Of a stretch of 64,000 bases of DNA, positions 51,053 through 60,059 are shown piece by piece. The notes beneath the pieces are model-generated. The model was given only the letters and a program-made list of their open reading frames with translations, searched no databases and was not told the DNA's origin. Position 1 is the first letter of the stretch. Each line of letters begins with the position of its first letter. The stretch is from Phyllobacterium sp. YR531 (GTDB lineage: Bacteria; Pseudomonadota; Alphaproteobacteria; Rhizobiales; Rhizobiaceae): positions 248,001-312,000 of the forward strand of contig NZ_AKIZ01000016.1 of the NCBI RefSeq assembly GCF_000282595.1, written 5' to 3'. Both the position numbers and the translations under genes were made by a program.

Positions 51053-51817
51053 TTATACAGACAGTGCAGGAAGCGAAGAAAGCAGTTTGTGCAGCGTTTC
51101 GATGGTTGACATATCCGCGACTCCATCAACTTTTGTGGGTCGAAAGTGGCGCTGAAAGGCCAAAACACTCAATTCTGTCGCATTTCCGAAGACCCCATCA
51201 ATGGGTACGCCATAGCCATAGAGTGCCAGCATCGACTGCAAGGCCTCGACTGGCTGCCCTTGATCTCCAGCAGAAAAGAACCGCCCACCGCGCACAGGGG
51301 CCGGATCAACCCAATGCCCAACGCCGGCGTTGAACAGGACGGGCCAAGGAAATTTCTCGCCGGGGTCAATCTTGCGGGCGGGTGCAACATCCGAATGTGC
51401 AAGCACGTTTTCGGGCCGGATACCGTGGCGCGAGATTATGCCCTTGCAGAGATCGATGACCGCATCGACCTGTTCACCTGGAAACATCGGGAATGCGAGC
51501 AATGGCCCGCCATTGACAATTTCAATCCCGACGGAGCACGAATTGATATCCGTCTCCCCCTTCCACGACCCCTTCCCTGCATGCCACGCACGTTCAGTTT
51601 CGGGCACCAGCTGCACGATTCTGCCGTCCTCATGGACGACATAATGTGCCGAAACTTCACTTTCCGGATTGGCCAGCCAGTTTTCCGCAGCTTCGCCTGT
51701 CTCCATACCCGTATAGTGCAGGATAAGGATATGCGGGCGCTTGCCATCCTTCCGGGGACCGAAATTTGGCGAGGCATGAACGGCAGCGCGTAAATGATCA
51801 GGCTTAAACGCGTTCAT
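51053..51817 (-). CDS. N-acetylmuramoyl-L-alanine amidase with peptidoglycan-binding domain
   Basis: 254 aa. Amidase_2 domain (about 10-165) with His34 in ILHYTG, His141 and Asp151 in AHSDVAPARKIDPG, followed by a peptidoglycan-binding domain (about 185-250; VEALQSMLALYGYGVPIDGV). It is close to AmiD/AmpD of Rhizobiales. No signal peptide is visible, suggesting cytoplasmic recycling of anhydro-muropeptides, though the binding domain would be unusual for that. Its start overlaps the end of the DjlA-like gene by 14 bases. Confidence 0.88.
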   Translation of the reverse strand: MNAFKPDHLRAAVHASPNFGPRKDGKRPHILILHYTGMETGEAAENWLANPESEVSAHYVVHEDGRIVQLVPETERAWHAGKGSWKGETDINSCSVGIEIVNGGPLLAFPMFPGEQVDAVIDLCKGIISRHGIRPENVLAHSDVAPARKIDPGEKFPWPVLFNAGVGHWVDPAPVRGGRFFSAGDQGQPVEALQSMLALYGYGVPIDGVFGNATELSVLAFQRHFRPTKVDGVADMSTIETLHKLLSSLPALSV

Positions 51818-52523
51818 ATGCCTTCAGGTCTTTTTCGACTTTTTCCCAAGCCGCATTGATAGCTGCTATTCGTTGATTGGCGATAGCAATGAATTCCTCA
51901 GGCACACCGCGCGCAATCAGCATATCAGGGTGATTTTCCCTGACCAGCGCGCGATATTGCTTACGGGCCGTCTCGAAATTCACGTTTCGACCAAGACCGA
52001 GCACAAGATAGGGATCTGCCTGCCCCCGTCCGACATGCCGCGCGAGAATGCGATCAAACTTTTCTTCATCGAGAGCAAATATCTCTGCCACCGTACCAAG
52101 AAACGTCAGTTCCTTATCGTGCAGGGCGCCGTCTGCCTTGGCAATGTGAAATAGCCCGTCCAGCACATCTTCCAGCATCTGGCAGTTGCGATGGCCAGAT
52201 CCGCACAATGAGGCAAGCTGTGCTGCATAGGCCTCGTAACCGGCAACATCCTGCTTTGCGAGATTATAAAGTCGCGTCACCTGATCCTGATACTGTGCGG
52301 GAACGTGAAAAATATCGTGAAACGCGTTGACTTCGGCTTGTGACACGACGCCATCCGCCTTGGCCATTTTGGCAGACAAAGCGATCATGGCGATCGAGAA
52401 GGCCACACGCCGGCGCGTTTCGAGGTCGCCCTCAAACGCGGTTCGCACGGCCTCAATGATGCTGGAGAAAGCATCGACTGCTGTGGTGGTGATAAAATCG
52501 CTGATGCGGCGCCAAATCGACAT
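51804..52523 (-). CDS. djlA: DjlA-like co-chaperone (TerB plus J domain)
   Basis: 239 aa. Residues 30-160 form a TerB-like helical domain (KMAKADGVVSQAEVNAFHDI, HIAKADGALHDKELTFLGTV), and 169-235 a J domain with the HPD triad at 198-200 that stimulates DnaK. E. coli DjlA has an N-terminal membrane helix; here the N-terminus is only mildly hydrophobic. It may share a transcript with the amidase gene. Confidence 0.87.
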   Translation of the reverse strand: MSIWRRISDFITTTAVDAFSSIIEAVRTAFEGDLETRRRVAFSIAMIALSAKMAKADGVVSQAEVNAFHDIFHVPAQYQDQVTRLYNLAKQDVAGYEAYAAQLASLCGSGHRNCQMLEDVLDGLFHIAKADGALHDKELTFLGTVAEIFALDEEKFDRILARHVGRGQADPYLVLGLGRNVNFETARKQYRALVRENHPDMLIARGVPEEFIAIANQRIAAINAAWEKVEKDLKAYERV

Positions 52524-52599
52524 GGCTCTGTTTTATTCAAATTCTTTCGCAATTGCGAGAGAGATATTCACGCATCAAAACTGTTTGATATGAAATGGC

Positions 52600-52633
52600 G
52601 CAGGTACGGCAAATTATGGCCTGCCGTACCTGC
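52600..52633 (-). terminator. Hairpin after the small lipoprotein gene
   Basis: GCAGGTACGGCA and TGCCGTACCTGC form a perfect 12-pair stem with a 10-base loop, right after the stop of the lipoprotein gene. The following T-run is poor, so termination is likely but not certain. Confidence 0.55.
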
Positions 52634-52643
52634 TGATTAAATT

Positions 52644-53006
52644 TTATTGAACGCCGAGCGCATCCTTGATGGCTTTTTCGGCTGCATCGGCGGCCGCCTT
52701 GATCTGGTCGGCTGTCTGTCCGGCAGCTTTCGCTGCGTCTTCAGCCGCCTTACGGCCAGTTTCGATAGCCAGCTGCTTTTGCTCAGCTGTCATTGTTGCA
52801 GCCTGCTCTTTGATGGTCTTCATAGCATCTTCAGCAGTCATTGGCTTTGCCGGTTCAACTGCCGTAGGGGCTGGTGCTGGCGCTGGCGCAGGTGCAGGCG
52901 CTTCAGTGGTGGCTGGTGCCTGCTCAGACTTCTGCTCACTTTCGCCGCAACCGGCCAATGCCAAAAGCGAGACGGTTGCCATAGCGATAACAAGTTTGTT
53001 CTTCAT
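52644..53006 (-). CDS. Small lipoprotein of unknown function
   Basis: 120 aa. Lipobox LALAGC with Cys20. After it come a Glu/Gln-rich stretch, a Pro-Ala repeat (about 37-47) and an Ala/Lys/Glu-rich helical C-terminus (KTIKEQAATMTAEQKQLAIE and onward) that looks like a long helix or coiled coil. The Pro-Ala part could span the cell wall and the helix could bind wall or other lipoproteins. No family was recognised. Composition is typical of an abundant envelope protein, but abundance is not shown. Confidence 0.75.
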   Translation of the reverse strand: MKNKLVIAMATVSLLALAGCGESEQKSEQAPATTEAPAPAPAPAPAPTAVEPAKPMTAEDAMKTIKEQAATMTAEQKQLAIETGRKAAEDAAKAAGQTADQIKAAADAAEKAIKDALGVQ

Positions 53007-53182
53007 AAGTTTAATCCTCTCCTAGGTACTCAAGTGGCCCCTCGAATCCACTCTATCTGAAATAAGGCAGAATGGAGTTCTGTTTTCATTTTCGATCAAC
53101 TCTTATGTGGATATCTCTTTGTAAACATGGCGGCATTCGTCATTTCTCTGTCAAGAATATGCAACATTGTGGAGGTGGCCGC

Positions 53183-53683
53183 ATGAATATCCTGATCCGT
53201 ATACTGGACAGCAAAGATGCAGAAATTTTCCAGGAATTGCGCCTGCGCGGATTGAAGACCATGCCGGAAGCATTCGGTTCGAGCTTCGAAGAAGAGGTTG
53301 ATCTCCCCATAAGCGAGATTCATCGCCGCCTTGATACCAGGCCAAACGCCGTTTTCGGCGCATTTTCCGGACAAGAACTGGTTGGCGTTGCGGGCTTTGC
53401 CGGAAATCCCAAAACCAAGCAAAGGCACAAGGGTCTGTTATGGGGTGTCTATGTCGATGAACAATGGCGCGGACATCAGCTGGGCAAACGACTCACACAA
53501 GCAGTTATCGACTACGCCCGGGAACATGTCGACACATTGCACGCCACGGTTATGGCTGCGAATATTTCTGCGCGAACACTATATCTGGGCTTGGGGTTTA
53601 CGGTTTTCGGCGTAGAGAAGGATGCTTTGCGTATTAACGGACAGTCTTATACAGATGAGCTTCTACGTCTCGACTTTCGTTAA
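53183..53683 (+). CDS. GNAT family N-acetyltransferase
   Basis: 166 aa, start at 53183 with a GGAGGTGG Shine-Dalgarno. Acetyl-CoA site at VYVDEQWRGHQLGKRLTQAV (Q/RxxGxG/A pattern in RGHQLGKR) and the closing beta strands ARTLYLGLGFTVFGVEKDAL. Likely an acetyltransferase for an amine or protein N-terminus; substrate unknown. Single gene. Confidence 0.87.
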   Translation: MNILIRILDSKDAEIFQELRLRGLKTMPEAFGSSFEEEVDLPISEIHRRLDTRPNAVFGAFSGQELVGVAGFAGNPKTKQRHKGLLWGVYVDEQWRGHQLGKRLTQAVIDYAREHVDTLHATVMAANISARTLYLGLGFTVFGVEKDALRINGQSYTDELLRLDFR

Positions 53684-53769
53684 AAAGCGCTCCTGACCTT
53701 GATAACAAGCTCAATTGAAGTTATATCGCGTGTTAATAATTAGCAACCTACTTATTACATGGCTACCTT

Positions 53770-54216
53770 ATGGCACATCGCGGTTTGCATTTCATTTTCG
53801 TGGACGAATTGAGCAGAGCCAGCAGAAAGCTGCGCACACATTTTGATTCGCGTGTGAAAGAGCTAGGCCTGACACAGGCTCGGGCACGAACATTGATGCT
53901 GTTGGACAGGCTGGAAGTCCTCAACCAGAAAGAGCTGGCGGAAGAACTGGATATAGAAACACCAACCATGGTGCGCCTGCTTGATGGTCTGGAAGGTCAG
54001 GGTTTCATTCAGCGCAAAGAGGCGGAAGGCGACCGGCGCGCCAAGGAAATCCACATAACACCGACTGGAAGGACGCTGGCCAAAAAGGTCAATCACCTCG
54101 CTCAGAAACTTCGTGCTGACGTTCTGGCCGGTATCGGGGATGAGGATTTGCAGAAGACAATTGATGTCCTTCAGTCAATCAACAGCAATATCGGCGAACT
54201 CGACGGGAGGGACTGA
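53770..54216 (+). CDS. MarR family transcriptional regulator
   Basis: 148 aa winged helix-turn-helix regulator. Recognition region LNQKELAEELDIETPTMVRL and wing EAEGDRRAKEIHITPTGRTL are clear. It is six bases from the emrB-like gene, and the three genes read as one operon, so it probably represses its own efflux pump until a toxic ligand binds. Confidence 0.9.
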   Translation: MAHRGLHFIFVDELSRASRKLRTHFDSRVKELGLTQARARTLMLLDRLEVLNQKELAEELDIETPTMVRLLDGLEGQGFIQRKEAEGDRRAKEIHITPTGRTLAKKVNHLAQKLRADVLAGIGDEDLQKTIDVLQSINSNIGELDGRD

Positions 54217-54222
54217 GTTGCG

Positions 54223-55866
54223 ATGATTCCCGAAGCTGAATTTGTCGGTTACAACCCGATCAAAACCGACCCACCAGCACCTGCCGCTCCCGTTCGGATG
54301 CATCCGCTTCGCTCGGCAGCCTATATTGGCGCGTCAACTTTGCTCTCCATGACGCAAGGGCTGGGAATGAACTTGATCGCCACCAATATCCAGCAGATTC
54401 AGGGCTATCTGGGTGCAACAAACACGGAAACCACATGGCTTGTTGCTGCCTATATGGCTCCGAATGTCAGCCTGTCGATTGCACTTATCAAGATCAGAAA
54501 TCAATATGGGTTGCGAAATTTCGCGCAGCTGAGTCTTGCGATTTTCGTACTCGTATCGCTGTTGCATCTGGTTGTTACTGATTTGCAATCGGCGATCATT
54601 ATTCGCTTTGTCAGCGGCATCGCTGCAGCTCCACTATCAAGCCTCGCTTTCCTTTATGCGCTGGAAGCTTTCCCGCCTTCCCGCAAGTTGACCATCGCCG
54701 TATGTATCGTGCTCACCAATATATCACTCGCATCACCATTAGCGCGTCTGCTTTCCCCCACTTTGTTGGATATTGGTCAATGGGGCGGGCTTTACACATT
54801 CGAAATTTCACTTGCTCTCATTGCATTCGGCGTCATTTACCTTCTGCCGCTGACGCCAATACCAAGGGCTAAAGTTATCGAAAAACTGGATATCGTCAGC
54901 TATCTTTTGATCGCAGTGGGTTTTGGGTGCACGGCGGTAACGCTTGTTACCGGCCGGCTCTATTGGTGGTTCGAGGCTCCGTGGCTGGGTATGCTGCTCG
55001 CGGTAGCTGTCACAACCATCACAGCCGCGGTCATTATCGAATTGAATCGCGAGAAACCACTGCTCGACATTCGCTGGATCGCCAGCAAGGAGGTTGTACA
55101 TTTTGCCGGTACGATCCTGCTTTTCAGGCTCGTGGTTTCAGAACAATCCACCGTTGCCAATAATTTCTTCCAAAATCTTGGTCTGTTGAATGACCAGATC
55201 AGCATGATCTACATTGTATCGATGATTGCCATGGTCGTGGCCGGACTCTCATGTGCCGCGGTGATGACGCCGGAACGCGTGCCTGCAATCCATGCAGTTG
55301 CCTTGATCCTTCTGATCGTCGGATCATATATGGACAGTCAATCAACGAACCTGACACGCCCTGCGCAAATGTATGCCAGTCAGGCCTGCATTGCCGCTGC
55401 CACTGCCCTGTTTTTGCCTCCAGCCATGTCGGTGGGGCTGAGTTCTGCACTGAAGCGTGGGCCCAATTACATTTTGAGTTTCATTATCGTGTTTCTGGCC
55501 ACGCAGAGTCTTGGCGGGCTATTCGGGCAGGCGGTTTTCGGCACGTTCATTACGATGCGCGAAAAATTCCACTCCAATATTCTGGCAGAAAGCATAGTGC
55601 TTTCTGATCCACTTGTTGTGCAGAGGATTACCCAATTGACTGGTGGGTATAGTCGCTTGATCACCGATAGCGCTTTGTTGAATGCCGAAGGCATAGCCTT
55701 GCTATCGCAACAGACAACGCGGGAAGCCAATATCCTTGCCTATAATGATGCATTTCTGCTGATAGCGGGTATTTCTCTATTCGCGCTTATTATCCTTTTA
55801 ACGCACGTCTCTCTGCGCGCAATTTTGCGCAGCCGGGAGCCATCCCTCGCCGTTCAAACGAGTTGA
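54223..55866 (+). CDS. emrB: EmrB/QacA-type MFS drug efflux transporter
   Basis: 547 aa with about fourteen membrane helices (DHA2 group). The N-terminal helices include the LNLIATNIQQIQG and ETTWLVAAYMAPN pattern of EmrB-like pumps, where the usual acidic residue of motif D is replaced by Asn in NLIATNI. It would work with the HlyD-type protein next to it and an outer-membrane channel to expel hydrophobic compounds. Substrates cannot be deduced. No outer-membrane factor gene is adjacent. Confidence 0.87.
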   Translation: MIPEAEFVGYNPIKTDPPAPAAPVRMHPLRSAAYIGASTLLSMTQGLGMNLIATNIQQIQGYLGATNTETTWLVAAYMAPNVSLSIALIKIRNQYGLRNFAQLSLAIFVLVSLLHLVVTDLQSAIIIRFVSGIAAAPLSSLAFLYALEAFPPSRKLTIAVCIVLTNISLASPLARLLSPTLLDIGQWGGLYTFEISLALIAFGVIYLLPLTPIPRAKVIEKLDIVSYLLIAVGFGCTAVTLVTGRLYWWFEAPWLGMLLAVAVTTITAAVIIELNREKPLLDIRWIASKEVVHFAGTILLFRLVVSEQSTVANNFFQNLGLLNDQISMIYIVSMIAMVVAGLSCAAVMTPERVPAIHAVALILLIVGSYMDSQSTNLTRPAQMYASQACIAAATALFLPPAMSVGLSSALKRGPNYILSFIIVFLATQSLGGLFGQAVFGTFITMREKFHSNILAESIVLSDPLVVQRITQLTGGYSRLITDSALLNAEGIALLSQQTTREANILAYNDAFLLIAGISLFALIILLTHVSLRAILRSREPSLAVQTS

Positions 55867-55873
55867 TAAAATA

Positions 55874-56914
55874 ATGTCAAAATATATGCGCCACTCTGCC
55901 ACGATTATTGCCATTCTTGTTGGAATTGCCGGGCTCGTCCTCGTTCTTTACTCGTGGAGGCTGCCGCCATTTCAAAGTGACGTCGAGATAACGGAAAACG
56001 CTTATGTAAAGGGTTATGTTACGCTCATAAGCCCGCAATTGAATGGTTACATTGTTGACGTTCCCGTACAGGATTACAACAAGGTCAAGCAGGGGCAACT
56101 TCTGGCAAAAATTGATGACCGCATCTATTCGCAAAAGCTCGATCAGGCCAAAGCGACACTTGCCAGCCAGCAGGCTGCTCTCGACAATTCAACGCAGCAG
56201 CAGCGTGCTGCCGAAGCCCGCATTGGTTCAAGTCAGGCGCAACTCGACAGTGCCGAAGCCGTATTAAGGCGCGCGCAGGCAAATTGGGCGCGTATCGAAC
56301 CTTTGGCCCGCCAAGGCGTACTGACAAAAAGCGATGCCGAACAAAGCGAAACAGCATTGGAGCAAGCTCAGGCCTCAGTAACGCAGGCAAAGGCAGCACT
56401 TGAAGTATCCCATCAGGATCTTGAGACAATCAAAGTCAGCCGAGGCTCCCTTGAAGCAGCTGTCGCCGGCGCGAATGCAGCGGTTGAGCTTGCGGGCATT
56501 GACCTGTCGAACACGAAAATCGTTGCGCCACGGGACGGTACGCTTGGTGAGGTGGGAGTCAAGTTGGGGCAATATGTCAGCGCAGGAACGCAATTGATGG
56601 CGATTGTACCCAGCGATATCTGGATCATTGCCAACTTCAAGGAAACACAGCTCAGCAACATCACACTTGGCCAGCCTGTCAGTTTCACGGTCGATGCTCT
56701 CAACCGCAAAAGACTGACAGGCAAGGTGGAACGATTTGCACCTGCTGCTGGCTCCGAGTTCAGCGTGCTGAAGCCCGATAACGCAACCGGAAACTTTACC
56801 AAGGTCGCACAACGCATATCTGTGCGTATATCGGTCGATCAGGGCCAAGACCTTGCACAGTATCTAGCACCGGGCATGTCGGTAGTGGTGCGCACAGAGG
56901 CACCGAAGCAATGA
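55874..56914 (+). CDS. emrA: HlyD/EmrA-type membrane fusion protein
   Basis: 346 aa periplasmic adaptor. N-terminal membrane helix (IIAILVGIAGLVLVLYSW), a split biotinyl/lipoyl domain (ENAYVKGYVTLISPQLNGYI and IVAPRDGTLGEVGVKLGQYV), a long alpha-helical hairpin (about 95-190, ALDNSTQQQRAAEARIGSSQ), and beta-barrel (FKETQLSNITLGQPVSFTVD). Partner of the MFS pump upstream; it starts seven bases after it. Confidence 0.9.
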   Translation: MSKYMRHSATIIAILVGIAGLVLVLYSWRLPPFQSDVEITENAYVKGYVTLISPQLNGYIVDVPVQDYNKVKQGQLLAKIDDRIYSQKLDQAKATLASQQAALDNSTQQQRAAEARIGSSQAQLDSAEAVLRRAQANWARIEPLARQGVLTKSDAEQSETALEQAQASVTQAKAALEVSHQDLETIKVSRGSLEAAVAGANAAVELAGIDLSNTKIVAPRDGTLGEVGVKLGQYVSAGTQLMAIVPSDIWIIANFKETQLSNITLGQPVSFTVDALNRKRLTGKVERFAPAAGSEFSVLKPDNATGNFTKVAQRISVRISVDQGQDLAQYLAPGMSVVVRTEAPKQ

Positions 56915-56985
56915 ACGGTACTTAGAGATAGCCAAGACATTTTTGATTCATGAACCAAATGCTTATAGTTAAAATTTGAATCAAA

Positions 56986-57013
56986 TTGTCATGATCTTCA
57001 TCCATTACGTCAT
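56986..57013 (+). promoter_or_regulatory. Candidate Pho box upstream of btaA
   Basis: TTGTCAT (56986), TTCATCC (56997) and CGTCATG (57008) lie at exact 11-base intervals, the spacing of PhoB half-sites (consensus CTGTCAT). The middle unit is poor. Betaine lipids in related bacteria are made on phosphate starvation, so the place is expected; the sequence alone is weak evidence. Confidence 0.4.
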
Positions 57014-57084
57014 GGACGCGTCACCGGTTTGTTACATCCGGGTGCTAGGCGAGCAGGAATTTCCAATAAAGGGGATTCGTTTGG

Positions 57085-58350
57085 ATGCCAGTTGCTCGAC
57101 AGTCTGCAAATACGCCGCTCCCTCGCTCGAATACTAACAATGAGAAGCTGAATAGCGCCGTCCGGCAAAACAGTCTTTTGTCGCGCGCTGGACTCTCCGA
57201 AAGATTGTTTGCTCACCTATTCAAAGGGCTGGTCTATCCGCAAATCTGGGAAGACCCTGAAGTTGATATGGAAGCGTTGCAAATTCGCTCGGGCCACCGG
57301 ATCGTAACGATTGCATCTGGTGGCTGCAACGCAATGTCTTACCTGACGGCTAACCCCGAAAGTGTGGAAGCTGTCGATTTGAACACTGCCCATGTGGCAT
57401 TCAACCGCCTAAAGCTTGCAGCGGTCGTAAATCTTCCCAACTACGATGCCTTTTATCGCTTCTATGGGACGGCGGACAGCAAGGCCAATCTGCGAGCATA
57501 TGAACGTTTTATCCAGCCGCATCTTGATGAGACCAGTCGCTCCTATTGGGAAAAAAGAATGCTTTCCGGGCGGCGGCGGATCACTATTTTCTCGCGTGAT
57601 CTTTATCGTCATGGCTTGCTGGGTGTGTTCATCGGCATGGGCCATCGCATAGCCAAGTTTTATGGCATTGATCCGCGAGATATTCTGAAAGCGTCGACAC
57701 TGGCTGAACAGCGGGTTTATTTCGACACTGCCCTCGCCCCACTCTTTGACAAACGCATGATCCGCTGGGCAACGACCCGGAAATCCTCGCTTTTCGGACT
57801 TGGTATTCCGCCGCAACAATATGATGCGCTTGCTACTGCCGGAAACGGCGATATGGCAAAGGTTTTGCGAGGTCGTCTTGAGAAACTCGCCTGCGGCTTT
57901 CCCCTGTCAGAGAATTATTTTGCCTGGCAAGCCTTTGGACGTGGCTATAGCGACGATGCTGAAACCGGACCTTTACCGCCTTATCTTTCCCGGAATAACT
58001 TTGCTTCGGTGCGTGAGCGCGCTGGCCGAATGAGCGTCGTTAATGCGTCCTACACGGAATTTCTGAGCGCAAAGCCCGCAAATTCAGTCGACCGCTTTAT
58101 CCTGCTGGATGCGCAGGACTGGATGAACGACACACAGCTCAATGAGCTTTGGAGCGAGATCACCCGCACAGCCGCCTCCGGGGCACGAGTGATTTTCCGC
58201 ACTGCTGCCGAACCATCCCTTTTACCGGGTCGTGTTGAGGACACTTTGCTTGACCGCTGGGAATATCAGGAAGAACTATCGCAAAAGTTTCACGCTCGCG
58301 ACCGCTCTTCCATATATGGCGGGTTCCATCTTTACACGCTCAAGGATTGA
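57085..58350 (+). CDS. btaA: S-adenosylmethionine:diacylglycerol 3-amino-3-carboxypropyltransferase BtaA
   Basis: 421 aa (DUF3419 family). BtaA moves the 3-amino-3-carboxypropyl group of SAM to diacylglycerol, the first step to the betaine lipid DGTS. Family features: FKGLVYPQIWEDPEVDMEAL, IVTIASGGCNAMSYLTANPE and VEAVDLNTAHVAFNRLKLAA (SAM binding), ending with DRFILLDAQDWMND. The ATG at 57085 follows AAAGGGG. It forms an operon with btaB, three bases downstream. The enzyme acts at the inner membrane. Confidence 0.93.
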   Translation: MPVARQSANTPLPRSNTNNEKLNSAVRQNSLLSRAGLSERLFAHLFKGLVYPQIWEDPEVDMEALQIRSGHRIVTIASGGCNAMSYLTANPESVEAVDLNTAHVAFNRLKLAAVVNLPNYDAFYRFYGTADSKANLRAYERFIQPHLDETSRSYWEKRMLSGRRRITIFSRDLYRHGLLGVFIGMGHRIAKFYGIDPRDILKASTLAEQRVYFDTALAPLFDKRMIRWATTRKSSLFGLGIPPQQYDALATAGNGDMAKVLRGRLEKLACGFPLSENYFAWQAFGRGYSDDAETGPLPPYLSRNNFASVRERAGRMSVVNASYTEFLSAKPANSVDRFILLDAQDWMNDTQLNELWSEITRTAASGARVIFRTAAEPSLLPGRVEDTLLDRWEYQEELSQKFHARDRSSIYGGFHLYTLKD

Positions 58351-58353
58351 ATC

Positions 58354-59013
58354 ATGTTTACCAAGATTGAACATGGTCCTCTCATGGATCGCGTTTATCG
58401 CCATCAACGCCACTTTTACGACGCGACGCGTAAATATTACCTGCTAGGCCGCGACCCCATGATTGCTGGCCTCAATCCGCCGGAACGGGGTTCTATTCTT
58501 GAGATCGGATGCGGCACTGGCCGAAACCTGATTTTGACCGGCGACACCTATCCCAAAACATTGCTTTACGGCATTGATATTTCGAACGAAATGCTGGCGA
58601 CGGCACACAAGAAAATAGATGCTGCCGGTCTCGGCAAACGTGTTCACCTCGCCTATGCCGACGCAGCTGCGTTTGATCCGCAAGCGTTGTTCACGCGGCG
58701 ACATTTTGATCGGATTTTTATCTCCTATGCTGTTTCGATGATCCCACAATGGCAAACCGTCGTGCACGAGGCAGTCAGCCATCTTGCACCCAACGGCTCT
58801 CTCCACATTGTTGACTTTGGTGATCTGGCCGATCTGCCGCTCATTGCAAGAAAAGCGCTTTATACTTGGTTGGATTGGTATCATGTGACACCGCGCAACG
58901 AATTGTTCGATGTGGCGGAAGTCGTGGCTGCAAAGAACAATGCCACAGTACACAAGCAAAGGCTTTATCGCGGGTTTTCCTGGATAACAACAATACGCCG
59001 GAAAAGCACATAG
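58354..59013 (+). CDS. btaB: Diacylglyceryl homoserine N-methyltransferase BtaB
   Basis: 219 aa class I SAM methyltransferase. N-terminal RHFYDATRKYYLLGRDPMI, motif I ILEIGCGTGRNL, and FISYAVSMIPQWQTVVHEAV with VDFGDLADLP later. It trimethylates the product of BtaA to DGTS. With btaA this completes the pathway, so the organism can probably replace phospholipids under phosphate limitation. Confidence 0.92.
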   Translation: MFTKIEHGPLMDRVYRHQRHFYDATRKYYLLGRDPMIAGLNPPERGSILEIGCGTGRNLILTGDTYPKTLLYGIDISNEMLATAHKKIDAAGLGKRVHLAYADAAAFDPQALFTRRHFDRIFISYAVSMIPQWQTVVHEAVSHLAPNGSLHIVDFGDLADLPLIARKALYTWLDWYHVTPRNELFDVAEVVAAKNNATVHKQRLYRGFSWITTIRRKST

Positions 59014-59124
59014 ACTTCAATTTTATGTGTGCCTGCGCGGCTACTCATGATCTGTTAAGCATAATGGTGCATCTGTAAGGCTGCGCCACATGCCGACCAA
59101 TGATCCAGCCGCGGAAAATCTTAT

Positions 59125-59943
59125 ATGAAACGCCTTGCAGCCGCTTTGATGACACTTCTTTTAACCGGCTGTACCACCGTCGATTACAACTTTCAGGATG
59201 CGAAGAAACCTGTTGCATCCGGGCAAATGGCCGCTCCAAGCGGCAAGGTCAGCGCGCCGCGCTATGGGGATAGTGATCCACACGATTGGACTGGCAAAAC
59301 GCCGTGGCATTATCCTGTTCATGGCACCGATGTTTCGAAATATCAGTCCACAATAGATTGGCAGACTGTTCGCTCCAACCGCATATCCTTTGCCTTCATC
59401 AAGGCTACCGAAGGCGGCGACCGGGTTGACGATCGCTTTGCCGAAAACTGGGCAGCAGCAAGAGCGGCCGGCGTGCCGAGAGGTGCCTATCACTTCTACT
59501 ATTTCTGCCGCTCGGCAGCAGATCAGGCCCGCTGGTTTATCCGAAACGTGCCAAATGATCCGGGTGCACTACCGCCTGTAATCGATATGGAATGGAATTC
59601 AGCTTCACCAACATGCAAATTGCGCCCCAATGCTGCGATTGTCCGCAGCGAAATGCGCACCTTCATGGAAATGGTCGAGCGTCACTACGGCAAGCGCCCG
59701 ATTATCTACACGACTGTAGATTTCTTTGATGATAATGACCTGCGTCAGCTCGCCAACTATCCTTTCTGGCTCCGCTCGGTTGCAGGCCACCCTGATGAGA
59801 AATACGGCCCGCATCCATGGACGTTCTGGCAGTACACAGGCACAGGCGGCATTCCCGGTATTCGCGGTGATGCGGATATCAATGTCTTTGCCGGAAGCGA
59901 AAGCGCCTGGAAACAGTGGCTGGTGCGCAACAAGGTGCGATAA
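59125..59943 (+). CDS. GH25 family lysozyme lipoprotein
   Basis: 272 aa. Lipobox LLLTGC with Cys16, so it is membrane-anchored in the periplasm. A linker (about 20-65) leads to a GH25 (Chalaropsis-type) lysozyme domain: GTDVSKYQSTIDWQTVRSN (catalytic Asp in GTDVSKYQ), FAFIKATEGGDRVDD, PPVIDMEWNS (Asp and Glu of the active site), RPIIYTTVDFF, WTFWQYTGTGGIPGI. It cuts MurNAc-GlcNAc bonds. Single gene, independent of the bta operon. Confidence 0.9.
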   Translation: MKRLAAALMTLLLTGCTTVDYNFQDAKKPVASGQMAAPSGKVSAPRYGDSDPHDWTGKTPWHYPVHGTDVSKYQSTIDWQTVRSNRISFAFIKATEGGDRVDDRFAENWAAARAAGVPRGAYHFYYFCRSAADQARWFIRNVPNDPGALPPVIDMEWNSASPTCKLRPNAAIVRSEMRTFMEMVERHYGKRPIIYTTVDFFDDNDLRQLANYPFWLRSVAGHPDEKYGPHPWTFWQYTGTGGIPGIRGDADINVFAGSESAWKQWLVRNKVR

Positions 59944-60059
59944 AGCTCTACTCCCTGGCTTTCTCTCTATTCTGTGACTTCACCTAGACGGCAATATCGT
60001 GCATTAGGCAGGGAAAGTGCGCGTGCCGTTGGCACGCCCGTCATTCAACGAGATTTCCT

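Noticed and set aside
52647-53060. Open frame opposite to the small lipoprotein gene
   Set aside because: Caused by the Pro-Ala repeat and Ala-rich helix on the real strand; the antisense product is Cys/Arg-rich.
60021-60037. Hairpin GCGTGCC-GTT-GGCACGC as a terminator after the GH25 gene
   Set aside because: No T-run follows; it lies only 23 bases ahead of the MltB-type start, so it may be a leader hairpin but nothing more can be supported.
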